This document shows positions 12,366 to 23,600 of a stretch of 64,000 bases of DNA, in pieces. The notes under the pieces were generated by a model. That model saw only the letters and a list, made by a program, of their open reading frames with translations, searched no databases and had not been told where the DNA came from. Numbering within the stretch: position 1 is the stretch's first letter; each line of letters begins with the position of its first letter. The position numbers and the translations under genes are program-made. The stretch comes from Rhytidiadelphus loreus (lineage: Eukaryota; Streptophyta; Bryopsida; Hypnales; Hylocomiaceae). The stretch spans positions 38,625,025-38,689,024 of the forward strand of contig OX344763.1 in NCBI GenBank assembly GCA_947034895.1. The letters are read 5' to 3'.

Positions 12366-12680
12366 GTTCAAGAAGGGAATATCCAAACTTATTCTACGGA
12401 TATGATTGTAGACTTAAGTCATAGAGTACCTGTCCGACTGTCCAACTTCATACAATACCTTTTGACAAAAGGTGCATGCAGTCAAGATCCCCCCAAACTA
12501 AGTCTTCTCTATTAAAAATATCTAAGACACTTACGACGCTCTCAAATGACAGTGAGAATGATGGGCTAGCCTCTCTCAACCCTCACCTTCTTTCCAACCC
12601 CATTACGCCATGTAACAACGAAAGTGACAAGGCAGAAGGACATGGAATTGACGAGCTCAACATCTTAACATGTAGACTCT
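12366..12680 (+). repeat. R1 dispersed repeat, copy d (distal promoter of FPF1-like gene 1)
   Basis: It has the same landmarks as R1 copies a and b (AAAAGGTGCA, CTAAGTCTTC, ATTACGCCATGTAACA..GAAAGTGACA). It lies about 160-480 bp upstream of the TATA box of gene 1, and the equivalent copy e holds the same place at gene 2. Confidence 0.65.
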
Positions 12681-12843
12681 TCCTAATTCCTATCCTCCTC
12701 CCACCCATAATTATGCAAACTTCACCCTAATAATTAAATTCCAAAGAAATTTTACATGGATTTGTTATCTTCCATCTTTGCTTAAGTCCAAAGAAAAACC
12801 ACATTTAATATACGTCCACGGGAAGAAGGACGATTGCCATTAC

Positions 12844-12849
12844 TATAAA
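12844..12849 (+). promoter_or_regulatory. Probable TATA box of FPF1-like gene 1
   Basis: TATAAA in the context ACTATAAAGGTATCTC, conserved at the same place in gene 2 (25582-25587) and in the truncated duplicate (12236-12241). A conserved ACGTCCACGGGAAGAA-like block lies about 30 bp upstream. Transcription would start near 12875. This is inferred from motif and conservation only. Confidence 0.55.
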
Positions 12850-12866
12850 GGTATCTCTTCATTAGC

Positions 12867-14281
12867 ATGGCTCATGTGCAGCACCTCCGTCGGTCGGTCC
12901 TCGAGGAGTTCTGTTTGGAGCTGTGTCACGATTGGAGCGCCTTCAATTCTGAAGACGACGCTTGCATGCCCTGCGAATTGAAGACGAGACCGATCGATCC
13001 TTGCATTCCCTTGCCATTGCTGCTGATTGAAGGTGATCCGTCTCACTCGTGTACGTTTTCATTTTAATTGGCGCTTATCATTCTTAATTAGACCACAATA
13101 CTCCGGCGATCGAGAGCTCACCTCGCCTTTTTTGTGATGGAAAAGAATCCATAGTGCGTACAGATTTGGATGCTTGCTCTTTCAAAGGCCTGAATTGCAT
13201 GCATCGGATAGCTTCAAGTGTCTGATTTTTGCTTTAGCTCTTTGGTCAAATTAATATTTCATTCCTCTAGAGATCAAAATTTGCTAGCTAGCTGTGCCGT
13301 CTTCTTTCTTCATTTTCTAATTCGTGCAGAACTGACTTCACATTCCTTCTATTTGTTCATCATTTCGTGCATGCTGAAGGCTTCTTATCGCAGGGACTGG
13401 CTATGTACAGAAAAGCCAGTTTCTAGTGCTATGCTTGATTATTTCTAGAGGTTTTGCTCCAGTTTTTGAGCTGATCGATACACATGAACACTGGATGGCC
13501 ACTTTATTTGGCTCAGTGCACTTGTTGCTTCGCCTGATCGAGAGTGCAGGACGATGTTACATAAAAGAGCCAACCTCACACTCTCTGTTTCAAGTCTGTA
13601 GATGATTAAGCCTCTATACAAAATAATTCAATTTTCATCTTGATTTTAAAACCTGCTCGCTTAGAAGTGCTTTTTTTTTTATAGACACACATGAACTTAG
13701 AAATCTAGTGAAATGAGTGCTGTGTACCTGAGGTAACTATGTGTTGAAGTTCCTGTGGAGGTTCCATTTCGAGATCGTTTCTTAGACCTGAATAATTATT
13801 AGGCGAGCAGTCATTCAAAGCTACGGTTGAACTCCGATCCCCACTGAATCCATACAAGAGTCCATGGATGCGCGGCATGCCTATGTCAAGTTTGGAATAT
13901 CTGAACAAAATTGGCGGATCGGAGGTTTAATTAGGTGTAAGTTCAACAAGTGCTCGTGGAATTTGAAGTATCCATTCCATTTGTGAGTGCTTTGATTCCT
14001 TCCAGTATAGTAGGACTCCTTCCCATTCAGCCGTTCAATTTCGAACACTCTTACCAAGACCAGATCATGCATGTGGTCGTCGTCTCCACCACAAGACTAA
14101 TCCGCACAATCTCTTCTGTTTCTCTGCACTTTCACGACAGTACTGTACTCTTCTGCACACATCATTGATTCATATTAATCTTATGGAATGTACATGTATG
14201 CATCAGAGTTCACATTCATTTGTTGAATACGAATTGAAGTTAACCACTGGGGAACAAGTTCTGCACTTCAAACCCGGCCAG
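12867..14281 (+). other. 5' leader of FPF1-like gene 1, with conserved upstream frame and putative leader intron
   Basis: A conserved leader frame starts with ATG at 12867 (MAHVQHLRRSVLEEF...) and matches the frame at 25605 in copy 2 up to the sequence CTGAAG/GTGATCCG. That site resembles a 5' splice site (exon end 13032). A matching acceptor GGCCAG/CTCCG ends at 14281, 22 bases before the coding ATG, so a leader intron of about 1.25 kb is plausible. Beyond the putative donor the frames of the two copies diverge by indel, which fits a short upstream ORF followed by an intron rather than a separate protein. This is not proven from sequence alone. Confidence 0.4.
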
Positions 14282-14303
14282 CTCCGAAGCTAGATTTCAC
14301 GCA

Positions 14304-14642
14304 ATGTCCGGGGTGTGGTCGTTTGATTCCGATGGCGTTTACTATCTCGTCGAAGATCCGATGGAGGAAACGTCGATTCCCGGGCCAGCCATGGGACACA
14401 AGGTGCTCGTGCACAAAGCTTCCAACACCACCATGACCAACTATGAGCAGCTCAGCAGCAAGCTCCACTCGCATGGCTGGTTCCCTTACTTCCAGAACGA
14501 GGAGATGCGACAGTACCACCGGGGCGCCCACTGCGACGATGTCATCACCCTGCCTCCCTTCTTTTGCGACCTCCGCACGACCCACATGTATGATGTGGTG
14601 GTGAAGACTCGGTCGGCTTTCGAGGTCCGCGATGTGGCGTAG
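14304..14642 (+). CDS. FPF1-like protein (gene 1)
   Basis: A complete intronless frame of 112 codons starts MSGVWSFDSDGVYYLVEDP and ends VRDVA. FLOWERING PROMOTING FACTOR 1 family members are about 110 residues and share the MSGVW start, a KVLVH block (here residues 33-37), a YEQL..KL...GW block (47-59), and the C-terminal signature MYD(I/V)VVK.R..FEVRD (about 95-110). All are present. In flowering plants the family acts in gibberellin-linked growth and flowering time. In a non-flowering plant it would be a general growth regulator; that extension is inference. It has no signal peptide or membrane segment. The protein differs from gene 2 by one residue, Ala75 here and Ser there. The coding region is far more GC-rich than its surroundings. 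Confidence 0.85.
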   Translation: MSGVWSFDSDGVYYLVEDPMEETSIPGPAMGHKVLVHKASNTTMTNYEQLSSKLHSHGWFPYFQNEEMRQYHRGAHCDDVITLPPFFCDLRTTHMYDVVVKTRSAFEVRDVA

Positions 14643-14756
14643 CTCTCTCGATCGCTCGCTCGTGAAGGGATTCGAGCGGCGTCGTCCACGAATTTTGAAG
14701 AGGACCTAAGTGAGCCCCAGCTAATTAATTAAGGAGGTTTAAATAATTATGTCCTT

Positions 14757-15320
14757 AATTGTGTGTAAGAATTGGTATTAACTTCCAATCTCCGGTAGTT
14801 AGAGGGATTTGGGAACACCTCCATTTCCTGGATCCTCCTCCCAGGGAATTCGTACGCATTCCTCGGTCTCCTGCTTCGCCGAGTGCGGGCAACTTGAGTC
14901 GCCTTAACTTGGAGCGACGTACTGGGTGCGTGAATAGTTTGTGTTCGGGAACACCGACCTAACTTAAGTAGAAGATCAGTACAGCAGTATCCTCAACTTA
15001 ATCATTCAGGGCTATGTCGTTGTGTGTAAGAATTGGCATTAACTTCCAATCGTAGTCCTCACAAGGATTTGGGAACACCTCCATTTCCTTGAATGGGGAG
15101 TAAGTTAGATCCTCCCAGGGAATTAATTGGTGTGTGTCCTCTGTCTTGTGCTTCCCGAGTACGTGCCCCAACTTCCTTCAGTTGGAGCGACTCGCCTGAC
15201 TGGATGAATAATACGTTCCCCAACTTCTGTTCGGGAACACCGACCTTAAGTAGACTGAAGATCAGTACTAACAGCAGTACCTCAACTTAATCGGGGTTAA
15301 TTCGTTCATTCCACATCCAG
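14757..15320 (+). repeat. Two tandem units of about 265-300 bp downstream of FPF1-like gene 1
   Basis: Unit 1 (14757-15018) and unit 2 (15019-15320) each run through GTGTGTAAGAATTGG, TTAACTTCCAATC, GGGATTTGGGAACACCTCC, TCCTCCCAGGGAATT, TTGGAGCGAC, GTTCGGGAACACCGACC and GAAGATCAGTAC. They could lie in the 3' UTR of the gene. Short frames inside are by-products of the repeat. Confidence 0.75.
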
Positions 15321-15332
15321 TTGCAAAGCACG

Positions 15333-15633
15333 CGATGTAGTAGCTGCTACACATCATCAATTATTTTGCAATGGGTTTGTAGCGGTTATAGACTTCGCTA
15401 AAAAAATCATGGTCATTTCAAAAGTGCTGCAATCTTGGTGCAAAAGTCTTGGGGAAAGAACCAATGCAAATTTTCGCCTAAACTGTTGCAAAATTAATGC
15501 AATCTCAAATGCAATCTCAAATAGTTGAGAATACATACATTGTACAACTTAGTCCTAAACCATTGCAAAATTTTTGGCGGTCCTTGCAAAAACGCTGCAA
15601 AAACTATTGCAATCTCAGCCTTCTGTACTAGTG
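15333..15633. mobile_element. 301-bp insertion relative to copy 2, CACTA-type right end
   Basis: Copy 2 reads directly from TTGCACACC into ACGAGTGCTTC (28103 region). Copy 1 has 301 bp between two ACG triplets (15330-15332 and 15634-15636), which fits a 3-bp target duplication. The right end reads CTTCTGTACTAGTG, i.e. CACTAGTACAGAAG inverted, as in CACTA elements. The left end does not show a matching TIR. The interior is rich in TTGCAA and TGCAAT words. It is non-autonomous and inserted after the segmental duplication. Confidence 0.6.
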
Positions 15634-16245
15634 ACGAGTGCCTCTCTTGAGCATGATTGTGGTCAAACTTGCTTCAGTGTGTTGAAGTTAATTTGCATCT
15701 GGGTGGGAGTTGAAGACGATGGAGTGTTAAGAAGTAAGAATCGGGTAAGTTCCATGCTTGCAATATGCTTGGAATTGGCATTATTTTCCAATCTTGACCT
15801 CCGGATTTGGGAACTCCGATCCTCCATTTCGTGGATCCTCACAGGGACGGCTCGCCTCTGTTTTATGCTTCGGTCCCCGAGTGCACAACTTATGTCGATC
15901 GTAAGGTTGTGTTTGAATAATTGGCGTCAATTTCCAATCGGGACCTCCGGATCTTAGTTACAGGGATTTGGTAACACCTCCATTTGCTTGGCATAGGGAG
16001 TAGATCCTCCCAGGGAAGTTGTCTGCATTCCTCGGTGTCTCGTGCTTCGCCGAGTCAGTGCGGCTGGGCACCTTCCCCTTGGATCGGAGCGACTAGATGA
16101 ATAGGTTCTGTTCGGGTAGACATCTTATTAGGTAGAAGATCAGTAGTATCCTTAATCACATGAATAATACGTTCCCACAGCTTCTGTTCGGGAACACCTT
16201 TAATAGAAGGTAAGTGAGCATCCTTAACCCCTAAGCAACCTAGCG
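15634..16245 (+). repeat. Further diverged units of the FPF1 3' array
   Basis: The block starting ACGAGTGC..TTGAGCATGATTGTGG (15634-15725, also at 28103-28200 and 28540-28620) is followed by partial copies of the 265-bp unit at about 15765-15900 and 15905-16240, recognised by TTCCAATC, GGGACCTCC, GGTAACACCTCCATTTGC and TTCGGGAACACC. They are more diverged than units 1 and 2. No coding sequence is seen. Confidence 0.6.
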
Positions 16246-16347
16246 CCCCAAATCTAGTTTCCCCTAATTCACGTTTCCCCTAATTCACATTTGACCACCA
16301 AAGTCTATTATTTTTCATTTAATTTTAAAAATCAGCAAGACTTCAAA

Positions 16348-16668
16348 GGCCGTTTTGGCATAGTAAAATAATGTTTTTCAAAAAACTTTGAACAAAGAAA
16401 AGTTGTAAAATGAAGACACCTTTCATCCCCAAAAATCTGCTTGAGATTTTGACCCTCTAAGTAAAAGTTATAGACAAAATTCAGAGAGGATGTTTGAAAA
16501 TGTAAAAAAAAATTATTTCAACCCTCGTTGAATTTTGTCTATAACTTTTTATTGGAGAGTCTAAATCTCAAACGAATTTTTGAAGATCAAAGTTAATTTA
16601 ATTTACCAAATTTTGTTAGTCCAAAGTTTTTTGAGAAAAAGTTGTTTTACTATGCCTAAATGTCCCCC
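16348..16668. mobile_element. Foldback element, copy 1
   Basis: The left arm CCGTTTTGGCATAGTAAAAT pairs with the right arm ACTATGCCTAAATG, and AAAAAACTTTGAAC pairs with CAAAGTTTTTTGAG. The interior holds two facing copies of a phrase about ..AAAATTCAGAGAGGATGTTT and its inverse. Related copies lie at 17407-17712 and 41180-41562. It has no coding capacity. Confidence 0.6.
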
Positions 16669-16750
16669 TAAGTGTGTTGAATTCACAAGGCAAACGAAAA
16701 AACTAAAAACAAGTAAATAAAATTATAACCAACATGTGTCTGTGAATAAA

Positions 16751-16945
16751 TGTGTGGTGCATTGGTAAAGACCTTGCCTCCCAAGCAAGGGGTGCAAGGT
16801 TCAAACCTCAATGGCACCCATTTGCTTATGTGGCAGCCTGCTTAGGTGGCATTGCCACGTGGATTGGAGTTTTATAAGGCACATGGGCATACCACATGTC
16901 AATTTTTGAATGGTCAAGGTTTTTAATTTTTTTAATTTAAAAAAA
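16751..16945 (+). repeat. tRNA-derived SINE-like sequence
   Basis: A box A-like TGGTGCATTGGT (16755-16766) and a box B-like GGTTCAAACCT (16798-16808) are spaced as in a tRNA gene. Between them is a perfect stem CTTGC/GCAAG around the loop CTCCCAA, i.e. a Gly-CCC-like anticodon arm. The acceptor and T stems do not pair, so it is not a working tRNA gene. The unrelated body that follows (CACGTGG, ATAAGGCACATGGGC) and the T/A-rich end near 16920-16945 fit a SINE of the plant tRNA-derived type. Only one copy is visible here. Confidence 0.45.
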
Positions 16946-17269
16946 AAATTGCTTGACAAATTAACAAAAATATCAACACTTTTTTTATTAAATAACTACC
17001 CAAATCAACACGTTCAAATTAACAAAAAAAATCAACACTTTTGACAAAAAAAAAGCACTGAATTTCTCTACTAATTCTAGGACCAAATCCAATAACTCTA
17101 ATCCAATAATTCTTATTTTGCTAAAGATGGGTTCACCAAAAATCCAAAAAATCCAATAACAGTTCATTGAATCAAATATCAACTATCATTATTTTGACTG
17201 TCTATTATCATGAAAAGTTAAGATGGTTTAATAAAAGAACTATATCATTGACATTTTTTGATAACATGG

Positions 17270-17850
17270 GTCGAGAGGTCGTATTTGTAACAAAATCCAT
17301 TGTCCATCATGAATCCTCAAAGGATATAGGACAATTTGGAGATGAAAGTTTGACCGGTCATTGTCCAAAATTAATCATACAAGAATTGTATTCAATTTAG
17401 AACTTTAGACCTCATTTTGGCATAGTAGAATAATTTTTTCCAAAAGAAATTTGGAAAAAAATTTGGAAAAAATTTGGGAAAAAAATTTGAGAAAATTTGA
17501 CAAATGAAGCTTACTTTCATCTTCAAAAATTCATTTGTGATTTTGAGCCTCCTAAAAAAATTTATGGTCAAAATTCAGAGAGGATGTTTGAAAATGTCAA
17601 AGAAATTGTCCCTTCCAACTCTTTTCAAAATTTTGTCTATAACTTTTGATTGGAGGCTTGAATCTCAAATTTTTTTTGGAAATGAAATTTAACTTGATTT
17701 TCTAACCTTTCTTATTTGAGCTTCTTATAATCCTAATTTACATATATCCAACACCTAGATCCCACATGGATTGTTTTACCTCTTACCACCCCACTTGGCC
17801 ACTTATACAAAGAGCTTGTCTTCTCTTCTAGGTACACTCACATTAAATGA
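17270..17850 (+). repeat. About 600-bp dispersed duplication, copy 1, with foldback copy 2
   Basis: The segment matches 41090-41720 in order: AAATCCATTGTCCATCATGAA, TCCTCAAAGGATAT, ACCTCATTTTGGCATAGTAG, the foldback interior, and CCCACATGGATTGTTTTACC. The embedded foldback element (17407-17712) keeps its left arm but has lost most of the right one. Confidence 0.6.
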
Positions 17851-18800
17851 ATTTTGACTTTTTATGAAGCAATTGCTCAATATTATTTTCTCATTTTGAT
17901 TTTCAAGTTGAATTTTTTCAAAAAATGATATTTGGAAGTGGCCAAGTTTATTTTGAACTTAAATTAAATATTCAACACCAAAGTGTCAAACTTCCTATGA
18001 GAATATGGTATAGGCTATGGTTTGATAAAGGGTGATTGCAAGAAAGACCAAACAATTTTGTTAGCATTCTGCCAAAACTGCGATTTTTTGCACTCAGTAC
18101 TATGAGTACTACAGTACTACAAAACGGAGCAATCTCAACCGTTGATCTGAAAAATCAATAGCCAATAGTACTTTTGAATACTTAATAATACTGAAATAGT
18201 ACTATTTGAAAAAAAAAAAAATTTGTCACAGAAAAGTAGATAAAATTAAATATAAATTAATAATAATTAGAAAATCATGAATAAAAAATTTCTAAAAATT
18301 GGTCATTTGTAAAGACTTGATAGTGATTACATTTCACCAAAAACTAGAAGTTGAAACCATCATGAATGTTTGGAGCGCTATGCGCAAGGGACCCCTATTC
18401 GCATGCATGTTGAGGACAAAGAATTGTGTTTTTTTTAATGCCCTTTGGTTGGCACATGCTCATCTAGTGTGGGAATAGCCTACAAAAAATTCAAGTGAAC
18501 ATCATAATTTTTGGATGCTCCACAATACTAAAAAACCCTAAACTACAAAGTGTGACAAATTAGCTAAATTGACTTTTAATTATAAAATTATTTTTCTAAA
18601 TTTATGAAAAATAATGAATCTCATGATTTCTCAGTTAGCCATCTTCAATAAAAATTTCAATTCCATCGGCTTCATTTTCCAAAAGTTATAATTGATGGCA
18701 ACTCAATCACTTCAATTGTGACACCAAATAGGACTGGTCTTTTTTGCAATCACCCTAAAATGTTTTGTTTTTTCTACTAAAATTTGGCTCAATGCTACAG
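17851..18800. other. AT-rich intergenic DNA, no gene seen
   Basis: It includes short AGTACT-rich words near 18100-18210 that can pair with each other, but no defined element ends. No reading frame or RNA gene was recognised. Confidence 0.5.
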
Positions 18801-18804
18801 TTTA

Positions 18805-19325
18805 TTTTGCCTTCATAATGGACAACTATTAATGGCCACACTTTTGTGGATTTAAGTTTATTTCCAATATAAACTAGGAATATGATCAAATGTTGCTATT
18901 TAAAAAGGGCCAATGGATAGCCATGAACAACCACGTTTTTTGGGAATTTAAGCTTATTTTCAACATATGCGAAAAGTTTGAAGAAATGCTACTAAATTTT
19001 TATATATTTCCAATGCACATTCGTTAATGAACAAGCTTTTTGTATTTAGGTTTGCTTTTACATAATATATATTATGATTTTGGTCAAATGTAGCTATTTT
19101 TGGCCTTCCTAGTGTACAACTGTTACAACTAGGTACTTAGGATTGCTTCCAATATATGCTAGGAATTGATCAAATGCAACAATTTTTTGGGACTTCCTAA
19201 TGGACAACTGTTAACAATCATGCTTTTTTGGATTCAAATTTGCTTGCACTATAAGCTAGGATTAGATCAAATGCTGCAATTTCTTTGGTTTTCTCAATAG
19301 ACAACAATTAACAGTTCCTATGTTG
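18805..19325 (+). repeat. Degenerate tandem array, about 120-bp units
   Basis: Roughly four to five decayed units share the succession TAATGGACAAC, CAC..TTTTTTGGATT, AAGTTT..TTCCAATATA..CTAGGA, and GATCAAATGC(T/A)GC. Unit lengths and spacing vary, so this is an old satellite-like array. It is non-coding. Confidence 0.5.
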
Positions 19326-20128
19326 AATTACATATTGTACAATATACACACACAAATTATAACTTTTTAAACCTCAATTTAGATTGAAAGAGACTCATTT
19401 TTTAGGGTCTAAATATCAAATGCTCACATTTATTTTCAATTCTTAGGCTAGTTCTTAGGTCTTTCTTTTGTTCTTGTTGTTAGTTTGAATTAATATAAAT
19501 TTCTTGCTCTACTATGCATAACATTTGTCATCAAGTGCAATTATACTTATTCTTATAAATCATTTACTTCATACAACAAGAGTTTTGTGAAAATAACTTT
19601 TCATTCAGACTTCAAGAAGAAGCTCCCTATTGCAGATCCTAAGCACACCATGGCCTTCTTGGAAAAGGTAAAGTGTCACTATGAAACTCATGATGAAAGT
19701 CAAAAGATGATTGAAGAGAAACTTTGGATGTTGGCAACTTCAACAATGGACACTTCTATGAAGATTCATTAGAGGTTAATACATTTATTTGGTGTATAGT
19801 ATATGACTACCATGTTTATTTTAAATATTCAATGTCCAAGGTATTTTTGTTTTTATTTAAAGTATAGTTATAAAAATAAAATAAAATAAGTAAATCATTT
19901 TCATCATTTAAATTTACATGAAGGCCTATGATGAAGACTATATTGATCACTTAATCATTCAAAAGCATTGTTCATGATTTAGTGCTTATAATGTTTACAA
20001 CCTTTGCTTGTCACTAGATTTATATTTGACTTCTATGGCCCACTTTTGTTGCTCTTTCTATTTTAAACTTCATAAATGTCACTCCTATAATGGTGTAATG
20101 ATGTTATAAATGTGGCTGTTATAGCCAC

Positions 20129-20647
20129 TTTTGGGTGCATAGTGACACTTCTGTCACTATGCACTCAAAATTTTAATTAATTAATTTTAAACTCCCCTCT
20201 AGACCCCCCTATCCCGGGTTTAAAAAAGAAATCTAATTAAAATTAATTTCTTAAATTTTCATTCCTCCCTCCCCCTACGTGTAATTTTTTGAATGAAGTT
20301 AATATGACAAACAATATGGGACAATGAAAATCAAATATCCTGTATCCATATATCGTATATCGTATCCGTATTGTGCAATATTCCAATATCAAGTATCCAT
20401 ATCTGTATTTTGGTACTATATCTATATTGTATCTATATCCGTATCCAAATTCTGTATCCGTATTCGTATTTGGATGGATGGCTTAGATTCAATCTCAAAG
20501 ATCAATGGCTAAAGAAATTTTGGAAAATCACTGGCATTCTAGAGGGAGAAGCATTTAAAAAAAATCAACGGCCTATTCATTTTTAGGAGAGGGGGGGGCA
20601 ACTAATGGCAAACCAAATGTGTGATGCCTCTTTTGGGTGCATAGTAG
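20129..20647. mobile_element. Candidate small CACTA-type element with neighbouring end
   Basis: The left end CACTATGCACTCAAAA (from 20155) faces a right end TTTTGGGTGCATAGTAG (to 20647); TGT is present on both sides (20152-20154 and 20648-20650), as a 3-bp duplication would give. Directly left lies another outward-facing end, TTTTGGGTGCATAGTGACA (20129-20147), so that 20131-20168 is a hairpin. The interior includes degenerate ATCCGTATC-type repeats (20335-20475). The exact right terminus is uncertain because TAGTAGTG allows two readings. Confidence 0.4.
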
Positions 20648-20650
20648 TGT

Positions 20651-23600
20651 AATGATGTATTGCAATTTTACATTGATGTACTTCATAGTGAGACATCCTA
20701 AGCCACTACACCTACTTTCATAGGCCACTACCTACACCTACTTTTATCGTGTATTTGCTTACATGCACTATCTATTTTGACTATATCTCAATTTTAGGAA
20801 ATATATTGGTGGTACAAAATCATGTAGCAGCATATTCATTTGTAATTCATTTAGGTTCTAGATCCTTACATCTAATTCCACGGTTATAGGTCACCAACAA
20901 ATTCACAAATCATAAATGGAAAAAATGGAGGTTCATAAGCTCACAAGCTTAAAGGCTCATGCTCACAAGCTCACATATTAGCACCCCCATAAAAATACCT
21001 ATGTATCAAACAACAAAATACTGAAAATACCTAAAAGTACAAACTCTTGCCATACTTTGAAGCATAAATTTATTATAGAATCTATATATGTACCTCCAAT
21101 GTGGATGTTGAAATTCTTTGAAAAACTAAGTAATCACAAAATATATGAAATTGAATTATACTCAATTCAGTTTGGTTGGATTCTTTTTTAAGCAATGTTG
21201 TTTGTGAGAAAATGTCACCTCCCTAGAAGCATTCCTTAGTCATAAAAAATGAGTTTTATGAAAAATTGCCATGGGAGCTATAAGATTAATGAATTTGAGA
21301 TCAAAATCAAAATGCAAATTTAGATCAATGCAATTTTAGTGAGCTATTTAGACCTTTGAATGTAGCTATTTCATCTTGTTAGTGACCAATTTGAACTATA
21401 CAAATGTTTATGCACTATCCCAATGGATTTAGGGATAAAATTTCATCTACATTTAACCCCTATATGACAAGGGGTATTGGAATGAATTTCCATAATGAAT
21501 TTAGAAGCATAGTATAACTCCAATTGAAATTTTATAAAACTTACAATTTATAAATCTTATTTTTAGAATTTGAAATTTGGTATGATTGGGTAGAACTAAA
21601 AATTTAGTTTTAAAATTTGGATTGATATAATTAAGATGAATTGAATAGTAAACTTGGTTTAATATTTGAAAATATATAGTTCATTTTTTTTATCTTCTTT
21701 TAATAGTGATAAAAGTGAGTGTAATAGGAAAAACATGATTTCATAGTCATAAGTATAACATTGTTCACTGCCTTGTTTCTTTCCCCCTTAACGGAGGTAT
21801 CATTCCATCCAAGATACCTTCAAAAAATATAGTTAAAATGTAAAGAATGCTATAGGGTGGCCAGTTGGGTAAGTTCTGTGAGGTGGGCGTGCAGCATTGG
21901 ATAGGTAGAAGAGCTTGCAAAGTTTCACTACTTGGGGGGGCTCTTGTTTTCTAGAGAGCAAAAAGAAACCCCTAGCACTAGTGAATAATGTTATGAGCCA
22001 AAGCATTTAAAGGTTTAGGCAGATGAATGCATCATATTTAAGTGAGAATTTACTCAAATGGATGATAATACGTCAACTTGGATGATGATGAATTTGTCAA
22101 TGAAAAATGATTTAACATTTTACAAAGTGTTAGTTGAATTCAACCTTATTGTCTCACTTCAACACATGACCATCTGAATATGGCCATGGCCAAGTCTTCT
22201 TTCCTCTTCATATCAAATCACTAACAAACTACATGGAGTATTTGGCCAATCTCACAACCGTTGCAAAAGCGTGTCACTACATATTAACAACTATTTTTCA
22301 TTGTAATTCTCATGGCACATTAGTAGTTGAAGAGTGGATCAGAGCTATTGAAGAGAAGTAATTCACCTTCTCTGAAAGTGTAATTGTGAAAGTGCATTAC
22401 AGAATTAAGCCATTCAGAGCTAGAGTCAATGCCATAGCGATCCATGCTATGGAATAGTCTTGGAGCCATTGGAGAGGGGAGTTAATAGAGAGCTAGTGCC
22501 ATTGTGATCTATGGAATCAAAATTGAGAGAGCCATAATCAGAAGCTTGATTTGTCGTCACAACATGAAGTGTGGCTATTGGTTTCACAAACTTACGTTGG
22601 ATTGGATTGGAGCCTAAAGGAGAATTAGTAGTAAGAGCTAGAGGAAAATCACAAGACTAGTGAATGAATATAATTAGACCTCAAAAATCTTCAAGTACAC
22701 ACCCTAAACCATACAAATTCAAAATAAATGAAATGAAATTGTTGTTGTATAATTACAATGGTTCTGAGCTAATTATAGATTCAGATCACGTGTGAGTTCA
22801 AAATGTACTCCGCTATTATCTGACAATGATCAATTGTTTGGGAACATTTGTCATTCATTTGGACTCAAAGATGCAATATATGACAAAAACTTCTTTAAAG
22901 AGGTGGCAGGACTATGAGCATTACGACCCCATTCCAATGAGTGAATGAGGTTACTAAGGACATGATGCCAAGGTCAGCTTGGGTTTTTAGGTGGGGAGTA
23001 GATGCTAGCTACAATCCAAGCTCCAAAATCTAGTTTAAGGACATTGATAATAAGACCATTTGTAAGTAATACAAATCACTTTATGGTAGGGTTTATGGCA
23101 ATAAACTTGACAATATATGGAGCCTTGGCGGTTTCTTCTTGAGAGTGATGACATACTATCTTGATAAGAATTAACCGAAGGATTGAACTGCTCACGCTTT
23201 CAAGTTCCATCAAAAGTAGTTTTCTAATCCCCTACTCAATCCAATGAAGTTGATGCCTTCGTGTCAAACGAAACAAAATCAAAGATTGGTAGACAAGTTT
23301 GTAGCCACCTTTGCCAACCTACATTTGCATGCTTGTGTTCAAATGCCAAAATGTTGACCAACTTACCTTGATGATTTTAAATTGAAACTTTCCCTTGTAG
23401 AGGAGAATGAGGCTACTTGCATTAGTGAGATATGTATCCGCCACTCTAGAATGAGCTCACTTTGGAATTTTTGGAGTTGAGATACTCTATATGTTGTGCC
23501 AATTATGTGATGACGCTTTTATCAATGCCTCAAGACACAAGATTGTGGCCTTGAAGCTTCATTCGTGTATTGATTATAAGGAATCAAGAAAATATACTTA

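Larger units (their letters stand above)
11446..15332 (+). repeat. Segmental duplication, copy 1 (contains FPF1-like gene 1)
   Basis: The block matches 24790-28103 in the same orientation and order. The distal part (about 11446-11720) is clearly homologous but diverged from 24790-25070. The promoter part (12.3-13.45 kb) is much closer. The part from 13.45 to about 14.1 kb has many indels. From about 14132 to 15299 the two copies are colinear (constant offset 12779) and nearly identical. Copy 1 also contains an extra 0.6-kb duplication of its promoter (11720-12322) that copy 2 lacks. Confidence 0.85.

Noticed and set aside
14268..14585. 105-codon minus-strand frame opposite FPF1-like gene 1 (and the same at 27047-27364)
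   Set aside because: It is the antisense shadow of a GC-rich coding region; its presence in both copies follows from their near-identity.
14759..15290. Plus-strand frames of 65-67 codons downstream of the FPF1-like genes
   Set aside because: They lie in the 265-bp tandem units, repeat with them, and show no family signature.
16751..16825. Functional tRNA-Gly gene
   Set aside because: The boxes and anticodon arm are present, but the T stem and acceptor stem do not pair; SINE head preferred.
20335..20475. Possible CRISPR-like or iteron array of ATCCGTATC words
   Set aside because: The words are degenerate and unevenly spaced, with no spacer structure; simple low-complexity expansion in a eukaryotic setting.
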